24,295 nt of DNA from Oscillospiraceae bacterium (GCA_902797915.1 CADBUK010000002.1:1-24295), one strand, 5' to 3'. Shown: positions 14,842 through 22,092, numbered from the stretch's first letter. Notes: generated by a model not told the origin, from the sequence alone. Program-made: numbers and translations.

Positions 14842-16728
14842 TTACGGATTTGTACATACTCCGTTTTCATCAAATATGTATTCAACGTCCTTAACGGTTT
14901 TGGTTGTATCTTTAAGCATTGCGCCGTCTTCATCAATATAATACCACTTGCCGTCAAGCAGCAGCCAGCCCTTGCGCATAACGCCGTTATTGTTGAAATA
15001 ATAGCGGTTGCCGTCAATATCCTTCCAGCCCGTTACCATAGAGCCGTTTTGGTTAAGATAGAACTTTGCGCCGCTTATATCAAGCCAGCCCGTCTGCATT
15101 GAGCCGTCCTCGTTAAGATAATACCACACGCTGCCGATTTGAAGCCAGCCCGTTTTCATTGCGCCCGATTCTTCAAAATAATACCAGACGTCATTAATCT
15201 TTTGCCAGCCCGTCTGCATTACGCCGTCGGCGTTAAAGTAATAAACCTTTTCGGAAACGGTTTGCATACCCGTTACCATTGCGCCGCTTGCGCTGAGGTA
15301 ATACCACTTGCCCGAAAGCTGTTTCCAGCCCGTTGCCATATCTCCGCCGCCGTTAAGGTAATACCACTTGCCGTTTGAAAGCAGCCAGCCCTTAGCCATT
15401 GCGCCGTTTGAGCTGAAATAATACCACTTGCCGTCAAGCTTTTGCCAGCCCTTAACCATTGCGCCGGAGGAATTGAAGTAATACCATTTACCGTCAAGCT
15501 TTTGCCAGCCCGTCTGCATTGAGCCGTCCTCGCCGAGATAATACCAGACGCCCGAAAGCTCCTGCCATTCGGTTTGCATTACGCCGTTTTCATCAAAATA
15601 GTACCAGACGTTTTTGATTTTCAGCCAGCCCGTCTGCATTACGCCAGAGGAGTTGAAATAATACCATTTGCCCGAAATGAGCCCCCAGCCCGTATACATA
15701 GCGCCCGCGCCGAGAAAATACCAGTTGCCGTTTTCAAGATACCAGAAAGTGCGCAGTACGCCCTTTTCGTCAGCGCAATACCACTTGCCCGCATACCTGA
15801 ACCAGCCTGTTTTAAGCTGCTTTGAAGCAACGTAATAAACCTTGCCGTTTGAATCAAAATACCAGCCGTCTGCCAGAGAAACGTTTAAACCGCTTGTGAT
15901 ATAACCGTCAATCGAAGCAATTGAATTGCCGACGGTAATGTAAGCCGAAGCGCTCTTCTGCCTGCTTTCCGCGTCGTTATACGGAACGGCAATAACCCTG
16001 ATTCTGTACTGGCCCGGGGTTGGAATTCTGAAGGAATAGTCGGTATTATAAGGATTGCCCTCCGTGCCGACAGCGCCTGAAAAAATTACCTTACCCGTGG
16101 AGGTATTAGTAATAACAACGTTGTAATTCTTAAAATCCGAATTAGCAGAGGTTGAAGCCCAGATTACATAAACGGTATCGCCCACCGAATAGGAAGCCTT
16201 GTCCAGCGAAACAACGGGAACGGACATTTCGCCCGTGGTTACGGGGTTGCCGATACCCTTGAGCCTGATAACCTTATAAGAACCGTTTGACTCCCAGATA
16301 GGCTGTTCAACAACGCCCCTTCTTGAGTTGGCGGCGTCAATCAGAAAGCCCCTGTAAGTGCCGTTATAATCATAAATACCCGAATAAATTCCGACGTGCC
16401 CCGTCCAGCAAATCAAATCGCCCGGCAGCGCCTTTGAATAATCATCGGTTGCAATAAGCGTGCCGTAATCGGAGGGGTTATTGTAAATCATACTTGAGCT
16501 GTGGGGCAGACTAACTCCGAAATGGCCGTAAATATACATAGTAAAGCCCGAGCAGTCAAAGCCCGTTTCAGGCGAGCTGCCGCCGCTGACATACGAATAG
16601 CCGACATACTGCCTTGCATAAGCAACAACGGAATCGCCCGAGGTTGCCGCCTGAGCATTTATTTCAAAACCCGCAAAGACGGAAAGCAATATAACCACCG
16701 CTAAAAGCAGGCTGCAAATTCTTTTCAT
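14842..16728 (-). CDS. Secreted NlpC/P60 peptidoglycan endopeptidase with choline-binding-type repeats
   Basis: The signal peptide is cleaved near NAQAA (about 28). An NlpC/P60 domain (about 30-160) follows, with catalytic C59 in GFDCSGF, H111 in GHVGIYSG and a likely third polar residue in DAANSR. Residues about 168-267 form a beta-sandwich (VVSLDKASYSVGDTVYV, then GQYRIRVIAVPY), Ig/FN3-like. From about 288 to the end come some sixteen 20-residue cell-wall-binding repeats (TGWQKLDGKWYYFNSSGAMV type), which bind choline or related teichoic acid groups. The enzyme class cuts D-Glu-type stem-peptide bonds in the wall. GAGGAG precedes the ATG by 8 bases, and the gene has its own promoter at 16760-16788. 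A role in wall remodelling or autolysis is inferred. Confidence 0.92.
   Translation of the reverse strand: MKRICSLLLAVVILLSVFAGFEINAQAATSGDSVVAYARQYVGYSYVSGGSSPETGFDCSGFTMYIYGHFGVSLPHSSSMIYNNPSDYGTLIATDDYSKALPGDLICWTGHVGIYSGIYDYNGTYRGFLIDAANSRRGVVEQPIWESNGSYKVIRLKGIGNPVTTGEMSVPVVSLDKASYSVGDTVYVIWASTSANSDFKNYNVVITNTSTGKVIFSGAVGTEGNPYNTDYSFRIPTPGQYRIRVIAVPYNDAESRQKSASAYITVGNSIASIDGYITSGLNVSLADGWYFDSNGKVYYVASKQLKTGWFRYAGKWYCADEKGVLRTFWYLENGNWYFLGAGAMYTGWGLISGKWYYFNSSGVMQTGWLKIKNVWYYFDENGVMQTEWQELSGVWYYLGEDGSMQTGWQKLDGKWYYFNSSGAMVKGWQKLDGKWYYFSSNGAMAKGWLLSNGKWYYLNGGGDMATGWKQLSGKWYYLSASGAMVTGMQTVSEKVYYFNADGVMQTGWQKINDVWYYFEESGAMKTGWLQIGSVWYYLNEDGSMQTGWLDISGAKFYLNQNGSMVTGWKDIDGNRYYFNNNGVMRKGWLLLDGKWYYIDEDGAMLKDTTKTVKDVEYIFDENGVCTNP
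14845..15867 (-). repeat. 60-base tandem repeats (cell-wall-binding repeats of the NlpC/P60 protein)
   Basis: About fifteen to sixteen in-frame copies of a 60-base unit with the repeated plus-strand pattern AATACCACTTGCCGTC...CAGCCCGT. Units differ by point changes but keep the 20-codon frame. Terminal copies (towards 14845 and 15867) are the most diverged, as expected for an array growing from its middle. Confidence 0.92.
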
Positions 16729-16759
16729 AATACAAGCTCCTCAAAAATGAAGTCTATAT

Positions 16760-16788
16760 ATTATACATTATAATACGAATTTAGTCAA
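16760..16788 (-). promoter_or_regulatory. SigA-type promoter for the NlpC/P60 gene
   Basis: On the minus strand, TTGACT (16783-16788), a 17-base spacer and a perfect TATAAT (16760-16765), about 30 bases before the start. It begins just after the terminator of the GH25 gene, so the two hydrolases are separately transcribed. Confidence 0.85.
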
Positions 16789-16794
16789 ATTTTG

Positions 16795-16821
16795 AAAAAA
16801 GGGCGATGAAAACCATCGCCC
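16795..16821 (-). terminator. Terminator of the GH25 lysozyme gene
   Basis: An 8-bp GC-rich stem GGGCGATG/CATCGCCC (16801-16808 with 16814-16821) is followed on the minus strand by six T's (16795-16800), 10 bases past the lysozyme stop codon. Confidence 0.88.
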
Positions 16822-16831
16822 AATAAGATGT

Positions 16832-18229
16832 TTATTTGTACAAGCACACGCCTGAGCTGTTAAACCTGTAAGACCTGCCGTCAATTAACTTTTGCGTGCC
16901 TGCAAGCATTTTGCCCGACAAATCAAAGTAGAACCACTTGCCCGAAACCCTCAGCCAGCCGCTGTACATAGTGCCGTTTGAGTTAAAGTAATACCACTCC
17001 GAGCCGATTTTCTGCCAGCCGACCGCCATAGCGCCGCTGTTTTTAAAATAATACCAACTGCTGCCGAATTTGTGCCAGCCCTTAGCCATATCGCCGTTTG
17101 AGCTGAAATAATACCACTTGCCGTCAATGTACTGCCAACCCGTTTTCATAGCGCCGTTTTCATCGCAGTAATACCAAACGGAATCAAGATTTATCCACCC
17201 TGTTTGCATTGCGCCGTTTTCGTCAAGATAATACCAGATGCTGCCAAGCTTTTGCCAGCCCGTCTGCATTACGCCCGAGGCGTTGAAATAATACCACTGA
17301 TTTTTAATATGCGCCCAGCCTGTAAGGAAGGTTCCGTCAGCGTAATAATACCACCTGTCGTTAATCAGATTCCAACCGTTAACGGGCAGTTTTGTAATGA
17401 AATTTGTTTTAAACTCCCTGCCGCATTTTGAGCAGGTGTGCAGGGTATAGCCCCTTGACTGCGTTGTGGGCGAAACAAATTCCACGATGTCAAAGCTGTG
17501 GTTACATTCACGGGGCGTTATAAGGGACGCGGCGTCGTAAATAACGTTCAAATCGAAGACGGTGCTGCTTGCCTCATCCGCGCCGAAATACTGCCACATA
17601 TCAGCCTTAACCTTTGTGTTTCCGATTTCAATCTGCTTTGAAAAATCGGAGGGCAGAGCGCTTGGCCAGTAAGCGTACCAGATTTTATAATCGTTTTTAA
17701 CAATCTCGTTTAAATCAATATAATTAGTAAGCCAGTTGCGGTTTGCATAGACCATAGGGGTATAACCCGCGTCTCTGATAATGCCGCAGAAAATGTTCAT
17801 CTGATTTGTTATCTGCGCCTTGGTAAGCCCCTTGTCAATCATCTTCTGGTCTTCAAGGTCATACGCAACGGGCAGTGTGAAATGCTTTGCGTGCGAGCAA
17901 TACTTTGAAAGCGTTTCAACAACAAAATTTGCCTCGGTTTCCGCCTGCGCGTCAGAGTAAGCATAGCTGTAAAGATAAACGCCGTATTCAATTTCCGCTT
18001 CCTCGGCAGCCTTGATGTTCTGCTCAAAGTTTTTATCAAGCTTGTTGTAATAGCCGAGCCTTATCATTGCAAAATCCTTGCCGTTGCTTTGCAAATCCGT
18101 AAAGCTGACCGTTCCGTTATGATACGAAATATCAACGCCGAGAATTGAATCTCCCGCAAACGCCGCCGTGCAGGAAAATAAAATTGCCGCTGACAATATT
18201 AAAGCAATTAAGCCTTTAAGTTTTCTCAT
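16832..18229 (-). CDS. Secreted GH25 lysozyme with choline-binding-type repeats
   Basis: The signal peptide (MRKLKGLIALILSAAILF through AFA, cut near 25) is followed by a GH25 muramidase barrel (about 28-240) with D33 in GVDISYH and the catalytic D124-x-E126 pair in AYDLED; the domain ends near MWQYFGADE. It cleaves the MurNAc-GlcNAc bond in peptidoglycan. A short Cys/His segment follows (ECNHSFDIVEF, then LHTCSKCGREF), possibly a small zinc-binding or disulfide module. About nine 20-residue cell-wall-binding repeats then run to the C-terminus. The repeats closely match those of the NlpC/P60 protein next door. The gene lies 54 bases downstream of the pseudokinase gene, with a hairpin between, and its own promoter is not obvious, so read-through from the pseudokinase gene is possible. 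Its Shine-Dalgarno is GGTGAT. Confidence 0.92.
   Translation of the reverse strand: MRKLKGLIALILSAAILFSCTAAFAGDSILGVDISYHNGTVSFTDLQSNGKDFAMIRLGYYNKLDKNFEQNIKAAEEAEIEYGVYLYSYAYSDAQAETEANFVVETLSKYCSHAKHFTLPVAYDLEDQKMIDKGLTKAQITNQMNIFCGIIRDAGYTPMVYANRNWLTNYIDLNEIVKNDYKIWYAYWPSALPSDFSKQIEIGNTKVKADMWQYFGADEASSTVFDLNVIYDAASLITPRECNHSFDIVEFVSPTTQSRGYTLHTCSKCGREFKTNFITKLPVNGWNLINDRWYYYADGTFLTGWAHIKNQWYYFNASGVMQTGWQKLGSIWYYLDENGAMQTGWINLDSVWYYCDENGAMKTGWQYIDGKWYYFSSNGDMAKGWHKFGSSWYYFKNSGAMAVGWQKIGSEWYYFNSNGTMYSGWLRVSGKWFYFDLSGKMLAGTQKLIDGRSYRFNSSGVCLYK
16835..17383 (-). repeat. 60-base tandem repeats (cell-wall-binding repeats of the GH25 lysozyme)
   Basis: Nine in-frame copies of the same 60-base unit type as in the neighbouring NlpC/P60 gene, for example TGWQKLGSIWYYLDENGAMQ. 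Some units share long identical stretches with units of the other array, as expected from duplication or gene conversion. Confidence 0.9.
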
Positions 18230-18253
18230 TTAATCACCAAACATTATAATAAT

Positions 18254-18274
18254 CGGGCAGGCAATGCCCGCCCG
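18254..18274 (-). terminator. GC-rich hairpin between pseudokinase and lysozyme genes
   Basis: A 9-bp stem with one mismatch (18254-18262 with 18266-18274) and a 3-base loop, 9 bases past the pseudokinase stop. On the minus strand only ATTATTATAAT follows, so termination may be partial, leaving some read-through into the GH25 gene. Confidence 0.5.
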
Positions 18275-18283
18275 AAATTTCCT

Positions 18284-19951
18284 TTAATTCTCCGCAACTG
18301 CCTCCGTAGCAGCTTCGGTTGTGGTTTCTACCTCGCCGTAAACCTCAATAATAACCTCATCGCCCTTGGCAAGCTCCGTGCCTGCTGCGGGAACCATACC
18401 GTTAAGCTTCCTTACGGTATCGGGAGTATATTCGCCGAGGTTATAAACGGAAACGATTTTAATAGCAAAGCCCGCCTCCGTAAGTTTTGTAACAGCCTCA
18501 TCCTTTGTAAGACCGCCGACGTCGGGTACCGTCGCCATTTCAATACCCTTGCTGACTGTAAGCGTAATTTCCGTTCCCTCGTTAACGGTTTCGCCCTTTG
18601 CAACGCTCTGTTTGAAAACTACGCCCTCTGCAATGTCCTTTGAAAACTCGTAAGCAAAGGTTATCTTAAACTGCTTGTTCCAGCTGCCGCTGTTCTGAAC
18701 GTCGCTTTCGGTATAACCCGCGGTGCAGAAATCGGGCACCTGAACCTGCGCAACGGAAACGGGAGCCGTTGTGGTTTCCGTATTCCCGCCGAGCAAATCA
18801 GTAAAGCCGATAACGTAAACCGCAAGCGCCGCAACTATTGCAACGATGATAACAACGATTGCAACAACCTTTCCCTTGCCGCTCTTTTCAGCCTTCTGCG
18901 CCTGTTTTTCCTGACTGCGAATATGCTCCTCCTCAGTTTCAACATAATCCGCCTTTTCGGGCTTGGCGCCCTCTGCCTTTGCAACAACTGACGGCGCGGC
19001 GTTAAGCAGCTCGCGGAAATCGTAAACCTGCTGAATTCTTTTTTCGGGATAAATCTGAAGCCCTGCGCCGAGCGCTTTAATAACGTGTGCGGGAATGGTT
19101 TCCGCAATTCTGTTGGGTATCATCAGCTTATCATTAGTTTCGCGTTCAACCGCATTCGGAGGATTTGTGCCCACAAGCGCGCGGTAAATGCAGGCTGAAA
19201 AGGCATAAATATCCGTTGCGGGACAGATTTTATGAACATTGTCATACTGCTCCAGCGCAGTATAGCCGCTGTTTTCGTTAAACTCAAGCTCGCTCTGCGC
19301 GGAATTGCACTCGCTGATGCAAAAGCCGAGCAAACGCACCTTACCATCCGCACAAAGCACAAGATTGTCGGGATTAATTCCGCCGTGAACAATTCCGTTT
19401 GAATGAAGATTTTCAAGCGTTGTAAGAACGGGCATAAACATAAGCCTTGCCTGCTCCCAGTCAATTATGTTTTCATCATTCTTGATAAGGAAATCACGCA
19501 GCGTAATATAATCCATTTTTTCACAAACGGCATAAACGGTCTGATTTTCCTCAAAAACCTCAATAACGGGAATAACCGCAGACAGCTTGTTCATACTGCG
19601 CAGGGTTTTCCACAGCTTTATAAAGGAACGCTTGTAATCAACAAACGACTTTTTATACCTTTCCCTGATATGCACGTCCGAATTGCCTTCAAGGCGGTTG
19701 CCGATGTTTTTGGGAAGAAGCTCCCTGATTGTAACAAGGCGCTTTGACTGCGTGTCAAATCCGACATAGGTTATAGCGTCGCTTTCCTGCGAAATAACGT
19801 TGCCGACAACGTAGCGCTGATTTAAAACCGTTTTACGCGGCAGGAAAAGCATATCCGAAACCGTATCGTTATCAAAGCCGCAATGAGAGCAAACGCTGCC
19901 CTCTGTAAGCTGCTCAAAGCAATTCATACACAAATTATCAATGAGGTTCAT
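18284..19951 (-). CDS. PASTA-domain membrane pseudokinase with N-terminal zinc ribbon
   Basis: The N-terminal zinc ribbon is C8-x2-C11 and C21-x2-C24. The kinase-like domain (about 47-320) keeps the fold landmarks (NLHSNGIVHGG, NPDN, GYTALEQYDN, TDIYAFSACIYRALVG). The catalytic residues are gone: the VAIK lysine is R76 in VTIRELLP, the HRD aspartate is G191 in VHGG, and DFG reads GFC (209-211). The glycine loop is also missing. A transmembrane helix (about 357-383) is followed outside by two PASTA domains (VPDFCTAGYTESDV, then VPDVGGLTKDEAVTKL) and a Thr/Glu-rich tail. PASTA domains bind muropeptides or the wall. An active homologue would be PknB/PrkC; this one looks like a signalling scaffold. 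AGGAGGGG lies 5 bases before the ATG. Genes for two wall hydrolases lie directly downstream. Confidence 0.9.
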   Translation of the reverse strand: MNLIDNLCMNCFEQLTEGSVCSHCGFDNDTVSDMLFLPRKTVLNQRYVVGNVISQESDAITYVGFDTQSKRLVTIRELLPKNIGNRLEGNSDVHIRERYKKSFVDYKRSFIKLWKTLRSMNKLSAVIPVIEVFEENQTVYAVCEKMDYITLRDFLIKNDENIIDWEQARLMFMPVLTTLENLHSNGIVHGGINPDNLVLCADGKVRLLGFCISECNSAQSELEFNENSGYTALEQYDNVHKICPATDIYAFSACIYRALVGTNPPNAVERETNDKLMIPNRIAETIPAHVIKALGAGLQIYPEKRIQQVYDFRELLNAAPSVVAKAEGAKPEKADYVETEEEHIRSQEKQAQKAEKSGKGKVVAIVVIIVAIVAALAVYVIGFTDLLGGNTETTTAPVSVAQVQVPDFCTAGYTESDVQNSGSWNKQFKITFAYEFSKDIAEGVVFKQSVAKGETVNEGTEITLTVSKGIEMATVPDVGGLTKDEAVTKLTEAGFAIKIVSVYNLGEYTPDTVRKLNGMVPAAGTELAKGDEVIIEVYGEVETTTEAATEAVAEN

Positions 19952-20005
19952 CTTAACCCCTCCTAATAATTAAAAAAAGATAACTTTAATAATAAACCAT
20001 TTTAT

Positions 20006-20034
20006 AGTTTAGCAATCAAAATATCTTTTGTCAA
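20006..20034 (-). promoter_or_regulatory. SigA-type promoter for the pseudokinase gene
   Basis: On the minus strand, a perfect TTGACA (20029-20034), a 17-base spacer and TAAACT (20006-20011), about 55 bases upstream of the pseudokinase start. Confidence 0.72.
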
Positions 20035-20104
20035 GAACAGCGCGGCAAATTCCGACTGACAGTTTTAATGCAAAGAAAAACAAATATTATTTTTGAAATA
20101 TTTA

Positions 20105-20133
20105 TTGAACTGAAAAAGAAATAAATGTATAAT
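20105..20133 (+). promoter_or_regulatory. SigA-type promoter for the HAD phosphatase gene
   Basis: TTGAAC (20105-20110), a 17-base spacer and TATAAT (20128-20133), 28 bases before the ATG at 20162. Confidence 0.8.
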
Positions 20134-20161
20134 TAAATATGCTTTGAAAGGAGATTATTTT

Positions 20162-21259
20162 ATGGAAAAAACAAAAAACAATACCGCATGGAAAATACTT
20201 TCCGTAATTCTTGCAATTGCATTAATTACGGTAAGCACACTTTATATTGTGCATCTCAACGGAGAAAAAACGCTGGCACTGCCTGCCGTGAGCGATACTT
20301 CCCTTTCCCTTTGGAATGATGACGCGGCGGCAAAAACGGAGCTGCTTGAATATGTTAAGGCGGTTACAACAGAGGGTTCGGCTGATTTTATCCCGGTTGA
20401 GGCCAGAATTGCAGTTTTTGACCTTGACGGAACACTTGCCTGCGAAACAGACCCCTGCTATTTTGACCACTGCATTTATTACTATCGCGTTATGGAAGAC
20501 CCGAACTACAAGAACCAGGCAAGCGAGTTTGAAAAAGAGGTTGCGGCAGAGGTTAAGCAGTTTATGGATACGGGCGTTTCTGCCGAAAATTCTATGGAGC
20601 ATCACGGCAAGGGCGTTGCTTCTGCGTTTGAAGGAATGTCGCCCGAAGAATTTATTGATTACGTTGCAGAATATGCAAAAACTCCCAGCCCGGGATATGA
20701 GAACCTGACAAGAGCAGAGGCGTTTTACCAGCCGATGGTTGAGGTTGTTGACCTTCTTGAAGACAACGGATTTACCGTTTATATTGTCAGCGGAACTGAC
20801 AGATATATTGTAAGAGGTCTTATTGAGGCATCTTCATTTGACCTGCCGAGCAATCAGATTATCGGATCTGACGAATCCGTTGTTGCTGACGACCAGGAGG
20901 ATGCTGACGGCTTGGGCGTTAAGTTTGACGATGATGACAAGCTTATAATGGGCGGCGATTTTCTTATTAAAAACCTTGATATGAACAAGGTTTCCGTTAT
21001 TCAGCAGGAAATCGGCAAGCAGCCCGTGCTTTCCTTCGGCAACAGCGGCACCGATTCAAGCATGTGCGAATATACAATTAACAACAACAAATATCCCGCA
21101 AAGGCATTTATGCTTTGCTGTGATGATACGGAGCGCGAAAACGGCAACCCCGAAAAGGCTGAAAAAATGGCAAAAAGCTGTGAAGAGAATGGCTGGACCG
21201 CTATTTCAATGAAGAATGACTGGAAAACCATTTACGGCGACAACGTTACCAAAAAATAA
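20162..21259 (+). CDS. Membrane-anchored HAD-superfamily phosphatase
   Basis: A short Lys/Asn-rich N-terminus and one hydrophobic helix (about 10-31) act as a signal anchor, so the catalytic part probably faces outside. The HAD motifs are motif I FDLDGT (D87 nucleophile, D89 acid/base), a large cap (about 95-190) with several Tyr/His, motif II IVSGTDRY, and motif IV FGNSGTDSSM. The Lys in GDFLIKN is a candidate for motif III. The layout is of the phosphoserine-phosphatase-like C1 type. The substrate is unknown. I chose the ATG at 20162 because AAAGGAG lies 9 bases upstream; the upstream in-frame TTG at 20144 would lie within the Shine-Dalgarno region. It is monocistronic, with its own promoter and another promoter right after it. 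Confidence 0.85.
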   Translation: MEKTKNNTAWKILSVILAIALITVSTLYIVHLNGEKTLALPAVSDTSLSLWNDDAAAKTELLEYVKAVTTEGSADFIPVEARIAVFDLDGTLACETDPCYFDHCIYYYRVMEDPNYKNQASEFEKEVAAEVKQFMDTGVSAENSMEHHGKGVASAFEGMSPEEFIDYVAEYAKTPSPGYENLTRAEAFYQPMVEVVDLLEDNGFTVYIVSGTDRYIVRGLIEASSFDLPSNQIIGSDESVVADDQEDADGLGVKFDDDDKLIMGGDFLIKNLDMNKVSVIQQEIGKQPVLSFGNSGTDSSMCEYTINNNKYPAKAFMLCCDDTERENGNPEKAEKMAKSCEENGWTAISMKNDWKTIYGDNVTKK

Positions 21260-21277
21260 AGCGCGCTTTTATATTTC

Positions 21278-21306
21278 TTGACCTCTATTTGCGAAAAGTA
21301 TAAAAT
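21278..21306 (+). promoter_or_regulatory. SigA-type promoter for the RsbW-like/STAS pair
   Basis: TTGACC (21278-21283), a 17-base spacer and TAAAAT (21301-21306), about 35 bases before the apparent ATT start codon. Confidence 0.75.
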
Positions 21307-21326
21307 TAAATTATCACAGAATTTGC

Positions 21327-21344
21327 AAAGGAGTTGCACTTATT
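21327..21344 (+). promoter_or_regulatory. Ribosome-binding site with apparent AUU start codon
   Basis: AAAGGAG (21327-21333), then 8 bases, then ATT (21342-21344), which opens the reading frame. No ATG, GTG or TTG in this frame lies near that Shine-Dalgarno; the first TTG in frame is at 21465, 41 codons inside. Either a genuine AUU start, as in infC, or a single-base error turning ATG into ATT. Confidence 0.6.
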
Positions 21345-21701
21345 AAATCTGACGTTATTCATATTACCAGCGGCGGAGACGGAATTGCGGAAGCGCTGAA
21401 GCAGACCGAGGCAGTTGCCGTTTATAAATCACTGTCAAAAAAGGATTCCATTCACCTTCTTCTGTTGGCAGAGGAAATGACGGGAATGATGAAAGCACTT
21501 ACAAGCAATCATGACGCAGACTTCTGGATTGAGGATGACGACAAAGCATTTTGCCTGCACTTAAAGGCTGAAACCGAAATGAACACCGAGCTGAGAAACA
21601 AGCTTTTGTCAGCTTCCACAACCGGCGAAAACATTGCAGATGAAATTGAAATCGGCATTACGGACGATTCTGCAGAAATGATTATTTACAAAAAGTTTTA
21701 A
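21342..21701 (+). CDS. Small RsbW-like (degenerate GHKL fold) protein, AUU start
   Basis: The 119-residue frame reads SDVIHITSGGDGIAEAL, a helix with AVYKSLSKKDS, LLLLAEEMTGMMKALTS, ADFWIEDDDKAFCLHLKAET, then LLSASTTGENIADEI and EMIIYKKF. The pattern matches a clostridial family usually called ATP-binding or anti-sigma-factor-like, whose helix with LxAEEM corresponds to the N-box helix of RsbW-type kinases. The conserved Asn of the N-box reads Gly here, and no D-x-G-x-G box is seen, so kinase activity is doubtful. Homologues I recall are longer at the C-terminus. The start was chosen on the Shine-Dalgarno spacing. It is followed 18 bases later by a STAS protein gene, which supports a partner-switch role. 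That role is inference. Confidence 0.65.
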   Translation: MKSDVIHITSGGDGIAEALKQTEAVAVYKSLSKKDSIHLLLLAEEMTGMMKALTSNHDADFWIEDDDKAFCLHLKAETEMNTELRNKLLSASTTGENIADEIEIGITDDSAEMIIYKKF

Positions 21702-21719
21702 CAAAGGGAGATTATGATT

Positions 21720-22016
21720 ATGAAAATCAATAAGATTAAAAACGGCAGCGAATTAACTCTTGCTGTTGAAGGCAGACTGGAAACCACAACAGCTCCCGAG
21801 CTTGAAGCAGTTGTTAAATCGGAACTTGGCGGAATAACCAATCTTACCTTTGATATAACCAAGCTTGATTATATTTCATCCGCAGGTTTAAGAGTTTTGC
21901 TTTCAGCGCAGAAGATTATGAAAAATCAGGGCGCTATGACTGTTAAGGGCGCTAACGATATTGTGATGGAAATTTTTGATATCACAGGATTTTCGGATAT
22001 TCTTACCATTGAATAA
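21720..22016 (+). CDS. STAS-domain anti-sigma factor antagonist (RsbV/SpoIIAA-like)
   Basis: A 98-residue single STAS domain: ELTLAVEGRLETTTAPELEA, FDITKLDYISSAGLRVLLSA (helix with the phosphorylatable Ser in the YISSAGLR motif), then IFDITGFSDILTI. Such proteins bind and release an RsbW/SpoIIAB-type anti-sigma factor depending on phosphorylation of that Ser. The ATG at 21720 has GGGAG 9 bases upstream; the earlier in-frame ATG at 21714 is only 3 bases from it and is unlikely. It is coexpressed with the small RsbW-like gene just upstream. No sigma factor or PP2C phosphatase gene is in the window. It is followed by a strong terminator. Confidence 0.92.
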   Translation: MKINKIKNGSELTLAVEGRLETTTAPELEAVVKSELGGITNLTFDITKLDYISSAGLRVLLSAQKIMKNQGAMTVKGANDIVMEIFDITGFSDILTIE

Positions 22017-22031
22017 CTAATAGAATTAAAG

Positions 22032-22070
22032 GCACCGAGGCGGCAACCGCTTCGGTGCTTATACTTTTAT
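22032..22070 (+). terminator. Terminator after the STAS gene
   Basis: A 12-bp stem GCACCGAGGCGG/CCGCTTCGGTGC (22032-22043 with 22047-22058, one G-U pair), a 3-base loop and a T-rich tail (TTATACTTTTAT). Confidence 0.85.
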
Positions 22071-22092
22071 CGGGACTGCTAAATTTCTTTTA

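Noticed and set aside
14845..15867. The 60-base repeat array as a possible CRISPR
   Set aside because: The units are contiguous, in frame and encode wall-binding repeats; there are no unique spacers and no cas genes.
18230..18283. TATAAT-like sequence before the lysozyme gene as a promoter
   Set aside because: TATAAT is present, but no -35 box at 16-18 bases fits; the region upstream is the GC-rich hairpin.
21255..21275. AAAGCGCGCTTTT as terminator of the HAD gene
   Set aside because: The palindrome has no loop and only a short stem, so a stable terminator hairpin is unlikely.
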